Source: Deinococcus aerius (lineage in GTDB: Bacteria; Deinococcota; Deinococci; Deinococcales; Deinococcaceae). From it: a DNA stretch of 10,265 nt. The DNA lies in NCBI RefSeq assembly GCF_002897375.1, contig NZ_BFAG01000028.1, positions 1-10,265 of the forward strand, given 5' to 3'. The notes below the pieces were generated by a model. The model worked only from the letters and a program-made list of their open reading frames with translations, ran no database searches and was not told the origin of the DNA. The position numbers and the translations under genes are program-made. Positions 1 to 6,687 of the stretch are shown here, in pieces (the stretch's first letter is position 1; each line of letters begins with the position of its first letter).

Positions 1-828
1 TGACCGCCCAGCTTACCCTCGGTGCCCACCTCGCGCGCGACTCGCGTGACCTCGCCCGCGAACGAATTAAGCTGGTCCACCATCGTGTTGATGGTGTTTT
101 TCAGGTCCAGAATCTCACCGCGCGCATCGACCGTGATCTTTTTGCTCAGGTCCCCGTTCGCCACGGCGGTCGTGACATCCGCGATATTCCGCACCTGATT
201 CGTCAGGTTGGACGCCATGCCGTTCACGTTGTCGGTGAGGTCCTTCCAGGTGCCGCCGACCCCGCGCACGTCCGCCTGACCGCCGAGACGACCCTCGGTG
301 CCCACCTCGCGGGCGACCCGCGTGACCTCGCCCGCGAAGCTGTTGAGCTGGTCCACCATCGTGTTGATGGTGTTCTTCAGGTCCAGAATCTCACCGCGCG
401 CATCGACCGTGATCTTTTTGCTCAGGTCGCCCGTCGCCACCGCCGTCGTGACCTCGGCGATGTTGCGCACCTGATTGGTGAGGTTCGACGCCATGGAGTT
501 GACATTGTCGGTGAGGTCTTTCCAGGTGCCGCCCACCCCGCGCACGTCGGCCTGGCCGCCCAGCTTGCCTTCCGTGCCCACCTCGCGCGCCACGCGGGTC
601 ACCTCGGAGGCGAAGGCGTTGAGCTGATCGGCCATCGTGTTGACGGTGCGGGCCGTCTGGAGGAACTGGCCGTGGATGGCCTGCCCACCGACCTCCAGCG
701 CCATCCGCTGCGACAGGTCGCCGTTCGCCACGGCGGTGATCACGCGGGTCATCTCGCTGGTCGGCCAGACGAGGTCGTCCACCAGCTCGTTCACGCCCTC
801 GATCAGCTCGGCCCAGGCCCCGGTGGTC
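1..828 (-). repeat. 276-bp tandem repeat units encoding HAMP modules
   Basis: The HAMP coding sequence repeats with an exact period of 276 bp (92 codons): equivalent points fall at 1, 277 and 553. Two units are nearly identical at DNA level. In 71-151 against 347-427 I see a single difference (T at 99, C at 375). The unit beginning at 553 is similar only in its first part and then diverges (Q-R-M-A-L-E-V in place of K-K-I-T-V-D-A). DNA identity this high in a coding repeat suggests recent duplication or gene conversion. Confidence 0.85.
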
Positions 829-1070
829 GGCCCCAGGGGGATGCGCTGGGTGACCTTGCCCTCCTTGCCGACGATGCGGCCCACCCGGGCCACGTCCTGG
901 GCGATGCGCTCGCTGTTTTCCAGCACCTCGTTGAGGCTGTCGGCGATCTTGCCCGCCACGCCCGTCCAGGTGACCGGGAGCCGCACGCTGAAGTCGCCCT
1001 TCTTGTAGGCGTTGAGCGCACTCAGCAGGAGGTGTTCGTCGAGGTGACCGAGTTCCGCGGCCTCAGTCAT
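1..1070 (-). CDS. Tandem-HAMP signalling protein, probably sensor histidine kinase (N-terminal part, runs off left edge)
   Basis: About 356 codons are visible from the ATG at 1068-1070; the 3' part lies outside the window. The start is supported by GAGGA at 1077-1081, six bases upstream. The protein begins [20 protein letters not shown] and has no signal peptide or membrane segment, so it should be cytoplasmic. Residues ~20-157 hold a divergent HAMP-like stretch ([21 protein letters not shown]). From residue ~158, 92-residue HAMP units follow almost identically: [20 protein letters not shown], then [11 protein letters not shown], then [20 protein letters not shown]. In known families such HAMP ladders precede GAF, HisKA, HATPase and often receiver domains in soluble hybrid kinases (the fungal Nik1 group and bacterial relatives), where they relay conformational signals. 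The kinase core is not in the window, so 'kinase' is inference; a chemoreceptor-like protein is less likely. Confidence 0.85.
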   Translation of the reverse strand, partial: MTEAAELGHLDEHLLLSALNAYKKGDFSVRLPVTWTGVAGKIADSLNEVLENSERIAQDVARVGRIVGKEGKVTQRIPLGPTTGAWAELIEGVNELVDDLVWPTSEMTRVITAVANGDLSQRMALEVGGQAIHGQFLQTARTVNTMADQLNAFASEVTRVAREVGTEGKLGGQADVRGVGGTWKDLTDNVNSMASNLTNQVRNIAEVTTAVATGDLSKKITVDARGEILDLKNTINTMVDQLNSFAGEVTRVAREVGTEGRLGGQADVRGVGGTWKDLTDNVNGMASNLTNQVRNIADVTTAVANGDLSKKITVDARGEILDLKNTINTMVDQLNSFAGEVTRVAREVGTEGKLGG

Positions 1071-1537
1071 GGCCGGTCCTCGGGGCAGCGGTGACGGACA
1101 GGGGGAGAAGGATGAAGGTTTGCACTGGCGACAAGGATACGGAGGCCCCTATGACATCATTCCAACTTAAAGAAGAGGTAAAAGGCCGTGTGCTGGCGGG
1201 GATACTCCCCCGTCTGGTAGACGCCCCTGCCCGGTACCGGTCGCCGACCACGATTTTCCCCGGCGGAACGTGTCTGTCACGGGCCGGGGCTGAACGCATT
1301 CACTCCTCTGGCAGCGCGGGCGCCCGGCGGACTCCGGGCCGGACCTCCACCCCCATGAGTGAACGTCCTCATGACCGAGTGGGGCCGGGAGGGTTCCTCC
1401 AGGGCTTGCAGGTCTTCAGGCGTGCGCCTCAGGTCCAGCGCGGCCACCGCGTCCCGCGTCCTCCGGGTGGTGGGCTGACGGTCAGGAGCGCCTGACCTGC
1501 CGCCGCGCCCCGGTTCCCCGCGTGCCAGGATGACGGC
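1071..1537. other. Intergenic region between divergent HAMP protein and MFS gene
   Basis: About 470 bases lie between the two divergent starts. The only AT-rich part is around 1150-1190 and probably contains the promoter of the minus-strand HAMP gene, but I cannot assign -35 and -10 boxes with confidence. On the minus strand, about 1375-1480 reads as a protein-like stretch (AALDLRRTPEDLQALEEPSR) without a convincing start or ribosome site. It may be a gene remnant or chance in GC-rich DNA. I see no RNA gene or mobile element. Confidence 0.4.
1527..1530 (+). promoter_or_regulatory. Shine-Dalgarno AGGA that fixes the GTG start of the MFS gene
   Basis: AGGA lies seven bases upstream of the GTG at 1538. 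It supports this non-ATG start, which leaves a short hydrophilic tail (residues 1-18) before the first membrane helix, as expected for an MFS protein. Confidence 0.6.
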
Positions 1538-2884
1538 GTGTCTGTCCCCGTCTCGCACCCCGCCGCCCGCGCCGCGCCGCCCCCCGCCCTGGGTGCGGGG
1601 TTGCTGCTGGTGGTCCTCGCGGTCGCCTTCGAGTCGATGGCGGTGGGCACCGTCTTGCCCCGCGTCGCCGAGGACCTGCGCGGCCTGAACCTCTACGGCT
1701 GGGCTTCCAGCGCCTTCCTGCTCTCCAGCCTGGTGGGCGCGGTGCTGTTCGGAACGCTCGCCGACCGCCGGGGGCTGGCGTTCGCGGCCACCCTCGGGCT
1801 GGCGGTGTTCGCCCTCGGCCTGCTCGTGGCGGGGGCGGCGCCCGGGATGGGGGTCTTCGTGCTGGGGCGGCTGGTGCAGGGGCTGGGGGCGGGCGGCCTG
1901 GGCGCGCTGCCCTTCGCGGTCATCAGCGCCCGCTATCCCGAGTCGGCCCGGGCGCCCATGCTCGCCGCCGTGTCGGGAGCCTGGCTGCTCCCCGCCCTGG
2001 TCGGCCCGCTCGTCGCCAGCCTGATCGCCGATGCCTGGTCGTGGCGGGCGGTGTTCTGGGGCCTGGTGCCCGCCCTGGCCCTGGTCGCGCCGCTGTGCGT
2101 GCTGCCCCTGCGGGGCGGGGGCCGGGAGCCGGTGCGGGCGGGCGGGGGTCTGCTGTGGCCCGCGCTGGGGCTCGCCCTGGGGGCGGGGTTGCTGGTGGAG
2201 GGCCTGCGCCGCCCGGACCTGCTCGCCCTTCCCCTGGTCCTGCTGGGAGGGGGTGGGGTGGGGCTCGCCTCGCGCCGCCTCTTTCCCCGGGGCATGTGGC
2301 GCCTCGCCCCCGGCCTGCCCGCCATGCTGATGGTGCGGGGATGGGCGGCCTTCGCGCTGCTGGGCGCCAACTCCTTCCTGCCGCTGGCCCTGCACGAGGG
2401 GCGGGGCCTGAGCCTCACCCAGGCGGGCTGGGTGCTGAGCGTGGGCGGCGCGACCTGGACGCTAGGGTCGTGGGTGCAGTCCGGGTTGGAGCGCCGCTTC
2501 GGCCCCGGCTCACGTCCGCTGCGGATTCGGCTGGGCATGGTCGTCGTGACGGCCGGGCTGACCGTGACGGCGCTGGCCGCGCTCGGCCACCTGCCCCTGT
2601 GGGGCGCGTACGCGGGCTGGTTCGTGGCCGCCCTGGGGATGGGCGTGGGCTACAACAGCAACAGCCTGCTCGCGCTGTCGAGCGCCGGCCCGCGGGAGGC
2701 GGGAGGGCTCTCGGCGCAACTGGCGAACATCGAGGTTCTCATGACGGCGGTGGCGGCGGGGGGTGCGGGCGCCCTGATCGTCCGGGCTCAGCCGCTGCAC
2801 ACCGCTTTCGCCCTGGCCTTCCTCGTGGCGCTGCTGGGCTCCCTCGTCGCGTGGGTCGGGGCGGCGCGGGTGGGCGGGCGGTAG
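1538..2884 (+). CDS. MFS transporter, probable drug/H+ antiporter type
   Basis: This 448-residue inner-membrane protein has roughly 12 hydrophobic helices and a GTG start preceded by AGGA. Family motifs are visible. Helix 1 ends in the AVGTVLPRVAEDL pattern typical of drug-efflux MFS proteins. Motif A (GTLADRRG, residues 72-79) lies in the helix 2-3 loop, a motif B-like segment (GRLVQGLGAGG) follows at 110-120, and a motif C-like antiporter helix (GAWLLPALVGP) at 147-157. The second half starts near residue 255 after a short loop and is more divergent. Known members export small hydrophobic compounds using the proton gradient; the substrate here cannot be read from sequence. It stands alone on its strand, with no adjacent regulator, and converges on the esterase gene. 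Length and motifs look complete, with no sign of damage. Confidence 0.88.
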   Translation: MSVPVSHPAARAAPPPALGAGLLLVVLAVAFESMAVGTVLPRVAEDLRGLNLYGWASSAFLLSSLVGAVLFGTLADRRGLAFAATLGLAVFALGLLVAGAAPGMGVFVLGRLVQGLGAGGLGALPFAVISARYPESARAPMLAAVSGAWLLPALVGPLVASLIADAWSWRAVFWGLVPALALVAPLCVLPLRGGGREPVRAGGGLLWPALGLALGAGLLVEGLRRPDLLALPLVLLGGGGVGLASRRLFPRGMWRLAPGLPAMLMVRGWAAFALLGANSFLPLALHEGRGLSLTQAGWVLSVGGATWTLGSWVQSGLERRFGPGSRPLRIRLGMVVVTAGLTVTALAALGHLPLWGAYAGWFVAALGMGVGYNSNSLLALSSAGPREAGGLSAQLANIEVLMTAVAAGGAGALIVRAQPLHTAFALAFLVALLGSLVAWVGAARVGGR

Positions 2885-3175
2885 CCGGGCAGGGCGGCGC
2901 CCCCGTGAACACGGTGGGAACGGAGTTTTACCCCCTTTCCCCGGCGGGCGAGAGGGCAGAAACACGCGCCCAAACGGGGACGCCCCCTACGCCCTCCAGC
3001 CGCCCCACGGGCCGTCTTCACGTCTGGAAACGGCACTCTGGCTTCCACCGGTAGATTTCTACCCCGACACATGCAGAAAGCGTCACCTCTCTTCCAACGT
3101 GCCCAGTCCTGTTGCGCTCCAGCACGCTTTCCCTGACACATCCCCACCCGGTCCGTTCATCCGGCCTCCCGGTCC
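2885..3175. other. Convergent intergenic region with weak inverted repeats
   Basis: About 290 bases lie between the 3' ends of the MFS gene (plus) and the esterase gene (minus), where terminators for both are expected. Two small inverted repeats are visible: CCGTG-AA-CACGG at 2903-2914, with a short T run at 2926-2929, and GGTAG-ATTT-CTACC at 3050-3063. Neither is a classic stem with an adjacent U tract. I see no gene here. Confidence 0.35.
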
Positions 3176-4777
3176 TCAGTTCAGGCCCAGGCCCGACCAG
3201 AAGTCGCAGCGGTGGTCCTGGCCAAACGTGGTGCTCTCGCTGCTGCCCGTGGGCCGGAAGATCCACACGTTGCCGCGTGAGGCGTCGAAGGGGGTCCACG
3301 GGGTGCGTCCGGTGGGGTTGGGGTCCCCCGTCCCCGCGAACCGGGCCCAGGAGGCGCTGAACTCGTCGGACAACCGGCGCTGCTGGGCGCTGAACTGCGC
3401 GGGGTCGCCCAGGCCCACGATGGGCGTCTGGAAGGCGTACACCAGGCCGCTGGAGTGAAAGGCCCCCAGGCCGGGCAGGTCGGCGGGCGCCTTCAGGGTG
3501 GTCACCGCCTGGGGGTCATTGAACTCGTACGCGGACGTCCTCACGTACCGGGACAGCGAGCGGCTGACCCGCAGCGCCGGACAACTGAACATCGCGTCGG
3601 TGAACACCGTGGCGAAGGCAAGCGCCGGGGTGCTGAAGGACCGCCCCGGATATTCGGCCAGGACTCTTCCATTCTTGGCCGCCCCCACGAGCAGCCCACT
3701 GGCACCCCAGTACTGCCACAGTTGGATGGGCTTTCCTGCCGGCGCGGCCAGCGAGATGAAGAGCCGCCCCTCGTCGTGGTTGCTGCCGACCATCACCGGC
3801 ACCCGGTTGAACGCCCCCGTGTCAAAGGCTTCTCCCAGCGTGCGAGGGAGCAGGGAGGTGCCGTACACCGGCGACCACACCAGGTTGCCCAGCCCCCGCA
3901 GGCCGGGCACAGCGGTCGTGGCGACCGTCCGGGCGTCCAGCCCGCGCAGGCAGGCCACGCCGCCCGTGCGGCAGCCCAGCCGGGCGGCGTAGGCGACGTT
4001 GCGCCGGGACGCCTGGGCGGCCGTCACGGTGTTGTTGGGGCTGGCGCACAGCCCGCTCTGGATGATGGCCTTCTGGAACAGCCCCGCCGACGCCGGGGAG
4101 GCGAGGTGGGCGCACACGCTCATGCCGCCCGCCGATTCCCCGAAGAGGGTGACGTTCCCGGGGTTCCCCCCGAAGGCGGCGATGTTGCGCCCGACCCAGC
4201 GCAGGGCGGCCTGCTGGTCGAGGAGGCCGTAGTTGCCCGAGGTGCCCTCCGCGGACTCGGCGTCCAGGCCCGGATGCGCCAGGAAGCCCAGGGCCCCCAG
4301 GCGGTAGTTGAGGGTCACGACCACCACGCCGTGCTTCTGAACGAGGACGCTGGGATCGTACTCGCTGCCCGCCCCAATGGTGAAGCCGCCACCGTGAATC
4401 CACACCATGACGGGGAGGCGCGCGGCGGATGTGGACTGGGCGGGGGCGTAGACGTTGAGGTACAGGCAGTCCTCGCTGCCCTTCACGTCCCCCTTGGTCT
4501 CCCCCGGGACGTCGAAGAGGCCGACCACGACCTGGGTGCAGACCGGACCGAAGGTGGTGGCCTCCCGGGGAACGGTCCAGGTGGGGCCGGGCTGGGGCGC
4601 TTTCCAGCGCAGGTGGCCGACGGGTGGGGCGGCGTAGGGGAGGCCCAGGAAACGGCGCACCTCGCCCCGCTGTTGACCCCGCACCGGCCCCTGGTCGGTG
4701 GGGACGGCGGGTTGTTGGGCGTGGGCCTGAACACCCAGCAGCGTGGCGAGCAGGAACAACAGCGCAGTCCGGGTCAT
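3176..4777 (-). CDS. Secreted type-B carboxylesterase (alpha/beta hydrolase)
   Basis: This 533-residue enzyme belongs to the carboxylesterase/cholinesterase family (para-nitrobenzyl-esterase type), which hydrolyses carboxylic esters. Residues 1-20 form a Sec signal peptide ending in an AHA cleavage site, so export is expected. Motifs occur in order: RFLGLPYAAPP (42-52); EDCLYLNVYAP (102-112) with Cys80 and Cys104 placed like the family's first disulphide; oxyanion-hole HGGGF (128-132); nucleophile elbow GESAG with Ser215; acid Glu336 in SNHDEG; base His441 in FHSSG. The length is normal and the catalytic triad intact. The purine run AGGGAGGG directly upstream of the ATG supports the start, though the spacing is short. 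A 24-bp dyad lies 46 bases upstream. The natural ester substrate is unknown; broad specificity is common in this family. Confidence 0.92.
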   Translation of the reverse strand: MTRTALLFLLATLLGVQAHAQQPAVPTDQGPVRGQQRGEVRRFLGLPYAAPPVGHLRWKAPQPGPTWTVPREATTFGPVCTQVVVGLFDVPGETKGDVKGSEDCLYLNVYAPAQSTSAARLPVMVWIHGGGFTIGAGSEYDPSVLVQKHGVVVVTLNYRLGALGFLAHPGLDAESAEGTSGNYGLLDQQAALRWVGRNIAAFGGNPGNVTLFGESAGGMSVCAHLASPASAGLFQKAIIQSGLCASPNNTVTAAQASRRNVAYAARLGCRTGGVACLRGLDARTVATTAVPGLRGLGNLVWSPVYGTSLLPRTLGEAFDTGAFNRVPVMVGSNHDEGRLFISLAAPAGKPIQLWQYWGASGLLVGAAKNGRVLAEYPGRSFSTPALAFATVFTDAMFSCPALRVSRSLSRYVRTSAYEFNDPQAVTTLKAPADLPGLGAFHSSGLVYAFQTPIVGLGDPAQFSAQQRRLSDEFSASWARFAGTGDPNPTGRTPWTPFDASRGNVWIFRPTGSSESTTFGQDHRCDFWSGLGLN

Positions 4778-4823
4778 GACCCTCCCTGAAGGTCGAGGTG
4801 GAGTGGTTGCTCAAACTCTACTA

Positions 4824-4847
4824 CAAAAGATTGTGCACTTACTTTTG
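4824..4847. promoter_or_regulatory. 24-bp three-part dyad upstream of esterase, candidate operator
   Basis: The arms CAAAAG (4824-4829) and CTTTTG (4842-4847) are exact inverted repeats. They are centred on the self-complementary hexamer GTGCAC (4833-4838), with 3-base spacers on both sides that are not complementary. The site lies in an AT-rich island 46 bases upstream of the esterase ATG, where a promoter would be expected. This suggests binding of a dimeric regulator, but I cannot name the protein. Confidence 0.5.
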
Positions 4848-5067
4848 GCCCGGAGGTGGTGTGCCGGGTGGAAGACGGGGGATGAGCCGGGAGGCCGGTC
4901 CCGCCAAAGGGGTGGGGCGCCCGAAGAACCGCTGGTGTAGAACACGGTGGCCCGCACGGAGCCTGAGCGAACAGGCGCCTCGCCTTGTGTGGGACCTTGT
5001 GCAAACCCCCAACGGACGTTTCCGAGCGGATGGGGGAGAACGCGTTCCACCCGTTCCCGCCGCCCAC
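4848..5067. other. Intergenic region between broken regulator and esterase
   Basis: I see no gene here. A short inverted repeat centred on the perfect palindrome GAACGCGTTC (5038-5047), extended by GGG (5033-5035) and CCC (5050-5052) across two mismatched pairs, lies about 15 bases beyond the regulator stop codon. It could be a terminator stem, but no T run follows it. Confidence 0.35.
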
Positions 5068-5683
5068 CTACAGCAGACCCCGCCGGAGGGCCTGCACCGC
5101 CACCTGGGTGCGGTCGGCGGCCCTGAGCTTGACGAGGATGTCCTGCACGTGCAGCTTGACGGTGCTCACGCTGATTCCAGGCGGCTGAGCGATCTTCCTG
5201 TTGCCCTGGCCGTCCGCGATGAGGCGCAGCACCTCCGTTTCGCGGGGGGTCAGGGGAGAGGTGGCGTGGGGCACGCGGATGCCGCCGAGGACGTGGTGGG
5301 CCACCTGCGGGTCAAGGTAGGCACTTCCCGCGGCGGCGCGGATGGCGAGGAACAGCAACTCGGGGGCGGCGTTCTTGAGGCAGTAGGCGTCCGCGCCCGG
5401 CGCGAGGGCCGCGAACACCTCGTCGCGCAGGTCATGGGCGGTGAGCATGACGATCCGCACCTCCGGCCAGCGCCCGGCGATCTCGGCCGCGGCCCTGATG
5501 CCGTCCATGCCGGGCAGGCCGATGTCGAGCGCCGCCACGTCCACCTCGGTCTGACTCAGCCGCTCCAGCCCCCCCCTCGCCGCTGCGGGTCTCGGCGACC
5601 ACCCTCAGATCGGGTTCGAGGTTGATCGCCGCCCGCAGGCCATCGCGGGTGAAGGCATGGTCCTCAACGAGCAGGACGCGGAT
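5068..5683 (-). pseudogene. NarL/LuxR-family response regulator, frameshifted and lacking its own start
   Basis: The receiver domain begins as IRVLLVEDHAFTRDG near 5683 with the expected acidic pair. Reading continues to RSGEGG and then shifts frame in a run of eight G on this strand (5569-5576). Removing one G restores GGLERLSQTEVDVAALD, the phosphoacceptor Asp in ALDIGLPGMDG (codon 5524-5526), the LTAHD Thr region and the conserved Lys in YCLKNAAP. The C-terminal LuxR helix-turn-helix (LTPRETEVLRLIADG to QALRRGLL) is present and ends in TAG at 5068-5070. Two defects stand out besides the frameshift. No start codon or ribosome site of its own remains, because the receiver is joined in frame to kinase sequence. 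The DNA-binding helix also reads KIAQPPGIS where the family usually has a form like IAxxLxIS. As written it would make no full-length regulator. A sequencing error in the G run is possible. Confidence 0.8.
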
Positions 5684-6100
5684 GAAGCGCTGGAGCAGTG
5701 GCCCTTCGCGTCCGGGCGGCACGCCCGGCCCCGTGTCGAGGACGCTCAGCACCGCCTCATCCCCCTCGCTCCTGAGTGTCACCCGCACCGTGCCGCCCGC
5801 CGGGCTGAAGCGCACGGCGTTTTCCAGCAGGTTCTGCTCCGCGCGGCGCAGGTCGTGCCCCCGGCACGTTCCTGAAGCTGCGAGATCACGCCGAGCGTCA
5901 CCTCCCGCAGGTCGACGCTCCGCGGCTCGTCCTCGGCCTCCCCGCTCTCGTATTTGGCGACCAGGAGGAGCTGATCGGTGAGCGCCAGCAGGGGCGTGCG
6001 CAGGTCGTGGGAAAAGGCGTAGATCAGGTCTTGCAGCAGTTCGCCGCGTTCCTGAAGCTGCGCCTGACGCCCCCGCAGGTCGTCAAGCAGGGCGGTCCCA
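5684..6100 (-). pseudogene. Histidine kinase remnant with apparent internal deletions, fused to the regulator
   Basis: Recognisable pieces follow in kinase order. A linker helix (LLDDLRGRQAQLQERGELLQ) leads to the H box FSHDLRTPLLAL, with the phospho-accepting His at 6007-6009. This passes directly into TDQLLLVAKYESGE, which in relatives lies about 30 residues further on. SVDLREVTLGVISQLQERAG follows, then a frame change near 5860. The ATPase N box HDLRRAEQNLLENAVRFSP and the G1 box VLDTGPGVPP come next, ending at GPLLQRF. The G2 box and the C-terminus are absent: after F the same frame enters the regulator's receiver domain. The N-terminal sensory part is also gone. The deletions are inferred by comparison with general family architecture. 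ATP binding and a four-helix DHp bundle both look impossible, so I call it non-functional. The cognate partner was very likely the adjacent regulator. Confidence 0.75.
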
Positions 6101-6114
6101 GCCCCGTGGGCGGT

Positions 6115-6279
6115 GTGGCGGGCACCCTGGTGCGCTTTGTGCAGGACGCTCACGCCACCCAGGTCGTCATGGGTGAGACCAGCCACTCGCGCCTGACCGA
6201 GTTCCTGCGTGGCGACATCATCAAAACCGTTCTGCGGGAGACGCGCGACGTGGACATGTACGTCATCCGCCGGGACTAA
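6115..6279 (+). pseudogene. C-terminal fragment of KdpD-type USP domain
   Basis: About 55 codons ending in TAA at 6277-6279 read VAGTLVRFVQDAHATQVVMG, then ETSHSRLTEFLRGDIIKTVL, then RETRDVDMYVIRRD. This matches the end of the universal-stress-like domain of KdpD proteins (pattern: ATQ-V-G-SR-LRG-V-LLRE-DVYV). The KdpD ATP-binding domain and most of the USP domain are missing. Upstream the frame stays open to an ATG at 6007, but that stretch is antisense to the kinase H-box region and is unlikely to be real coding. In bacteria with short KdpD proteins the gene can end at this domain without a kinase, so this is probably the natural C-terminus. No kdpFABC gene is in the window. Confidence 0.65.
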
Positions 6280-6576
6280 GCGGCGCGGGTGGAGCGGTCC
6301 TCTCCATCTTCCGCCTCAGCCCGTGCTCTCGCCCCCACGACGAGCTGGCGCGGCTTCCCCGGCGCCACTCTCGCCCCGTAAGGCTGCAGTTTGAGGAAGA
6401 GGCGCATCCTCCCCCCATCACCGGCTCGCCCCAGGGGAAAAGAGAAAAAACGCATCAATCACAGTTGGCAGGACACACCCGCGCCCTGATGCCACTTTCC
6501 TATCAAATGGAAAGCATTGCGACCTCACTTCTGTCCGATTAAAGGTTCACACGACTTGCAAGAAACAAGTGCAAAA

Positions 6577-6593
6577 CTAGACAGCCTGTCTAG
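6577..6593. promoter_or_regulatory. Perfect 17-bp palindrome, candidate TetR-type operator
   Basis: CTAGACAG-C-CTGTCTAG is an exact 8-1-8 inverted repeat, ending 94 bases upstream of the protease ATG. Its form (TAGAC...GTCTA) resembles operators bound by TetR-family repressors such as NemR. A TTGCAA hexamer at 6556-6561 would place a -10 region at about 6578-6584, inside the palindrome, which would suit repression. No TetR gene is present in the window. Confidence 0.55.
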
Positions 6594-6676
6594 GTGTTTC
6601 GACCGCAGCACATTTTTTTCACATGGTAAACCTGGCGCGTCGGCAAATTCAGGCAGGTCCCGCAGTCCAACCCTCC

Positions 6677-6681
6677 GGAGG
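6677..6681 (+). promoter_or_regulatory. Shine-Dalgarno GGAGG that fixes the protease start
   Basis: GGAGG lies six bases upstream of the ATG at 6688. It selects this ATG over the longer open frame that begins at 6517, and the selected start exposes a clean lipoprotein signal peptide. Confidence 0.85.
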
Positions 6682-6687
6682 TTCAGG

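Larger units (their letters stand above)
6280..6687. other. Intergenic region upstream of protease gene
   Basis: This is about 400 bases. The left part (to ~6430) is GC-rich and looks non-coding. From ~6430 to 6650 base composition is far more AT-rich than the rest of the window and probably holds the protease promoter. It contains the perfect palindrome at 6577-6593. Possible -35-like hexamers are TTGCGA (6517-6522) and TTGCAA (6556-6561), but no good -10 box pairs with either. I see no RNA gene. Confidence 0.4.

Noticed and set aside
1..828. CRISPR or non-coding repeat array
   Set aside because: The repeat period is 276 bp in frame and encodes HAMP modules. There are no short repeats with unique spacers.
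1277..2395. Long minus-strand open frame (372 codons) opposite the MFS gene
   Set aside because: The translation is rich in Gln, His, Arg, Pro and Gly with no fold or motif, as expected from the antisense of GC-rich membrane-protein codons. The plus strand has clear MFS motifs.
2041..3054. Plus-strand open frame overlapping the MFS gene in another frame
   Set aside because: It is low-complexity Gly/Ala/Arg/Pro sequence and a frame shadow of the transporter.
3455..4789. Plus-strand open frame (444 codons) opposite the esterase
   Set aside because: It has no motif and biased Gly/Gln/His composition, while the minus strand carries a complete esterase with catalytic triad.
6276..6458. 60-codon minus-strand frame (contains MRLFLKLQPYGARVAPG)
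   Set aside because: It looks slightly protein-like, but I recognise no family, it has no good ribosome site and it ends inside the KdpD fragment. There is not enough support to call a gene.
6517..6687. 57-codon upstream extension of the protease frame
   Set aside because: It crosses AT-rich promoter-like DNA and the palindrome, has no ribosome site and would bury the lipoprotein signal peptide. GGAGG supports the ATG at 6688.
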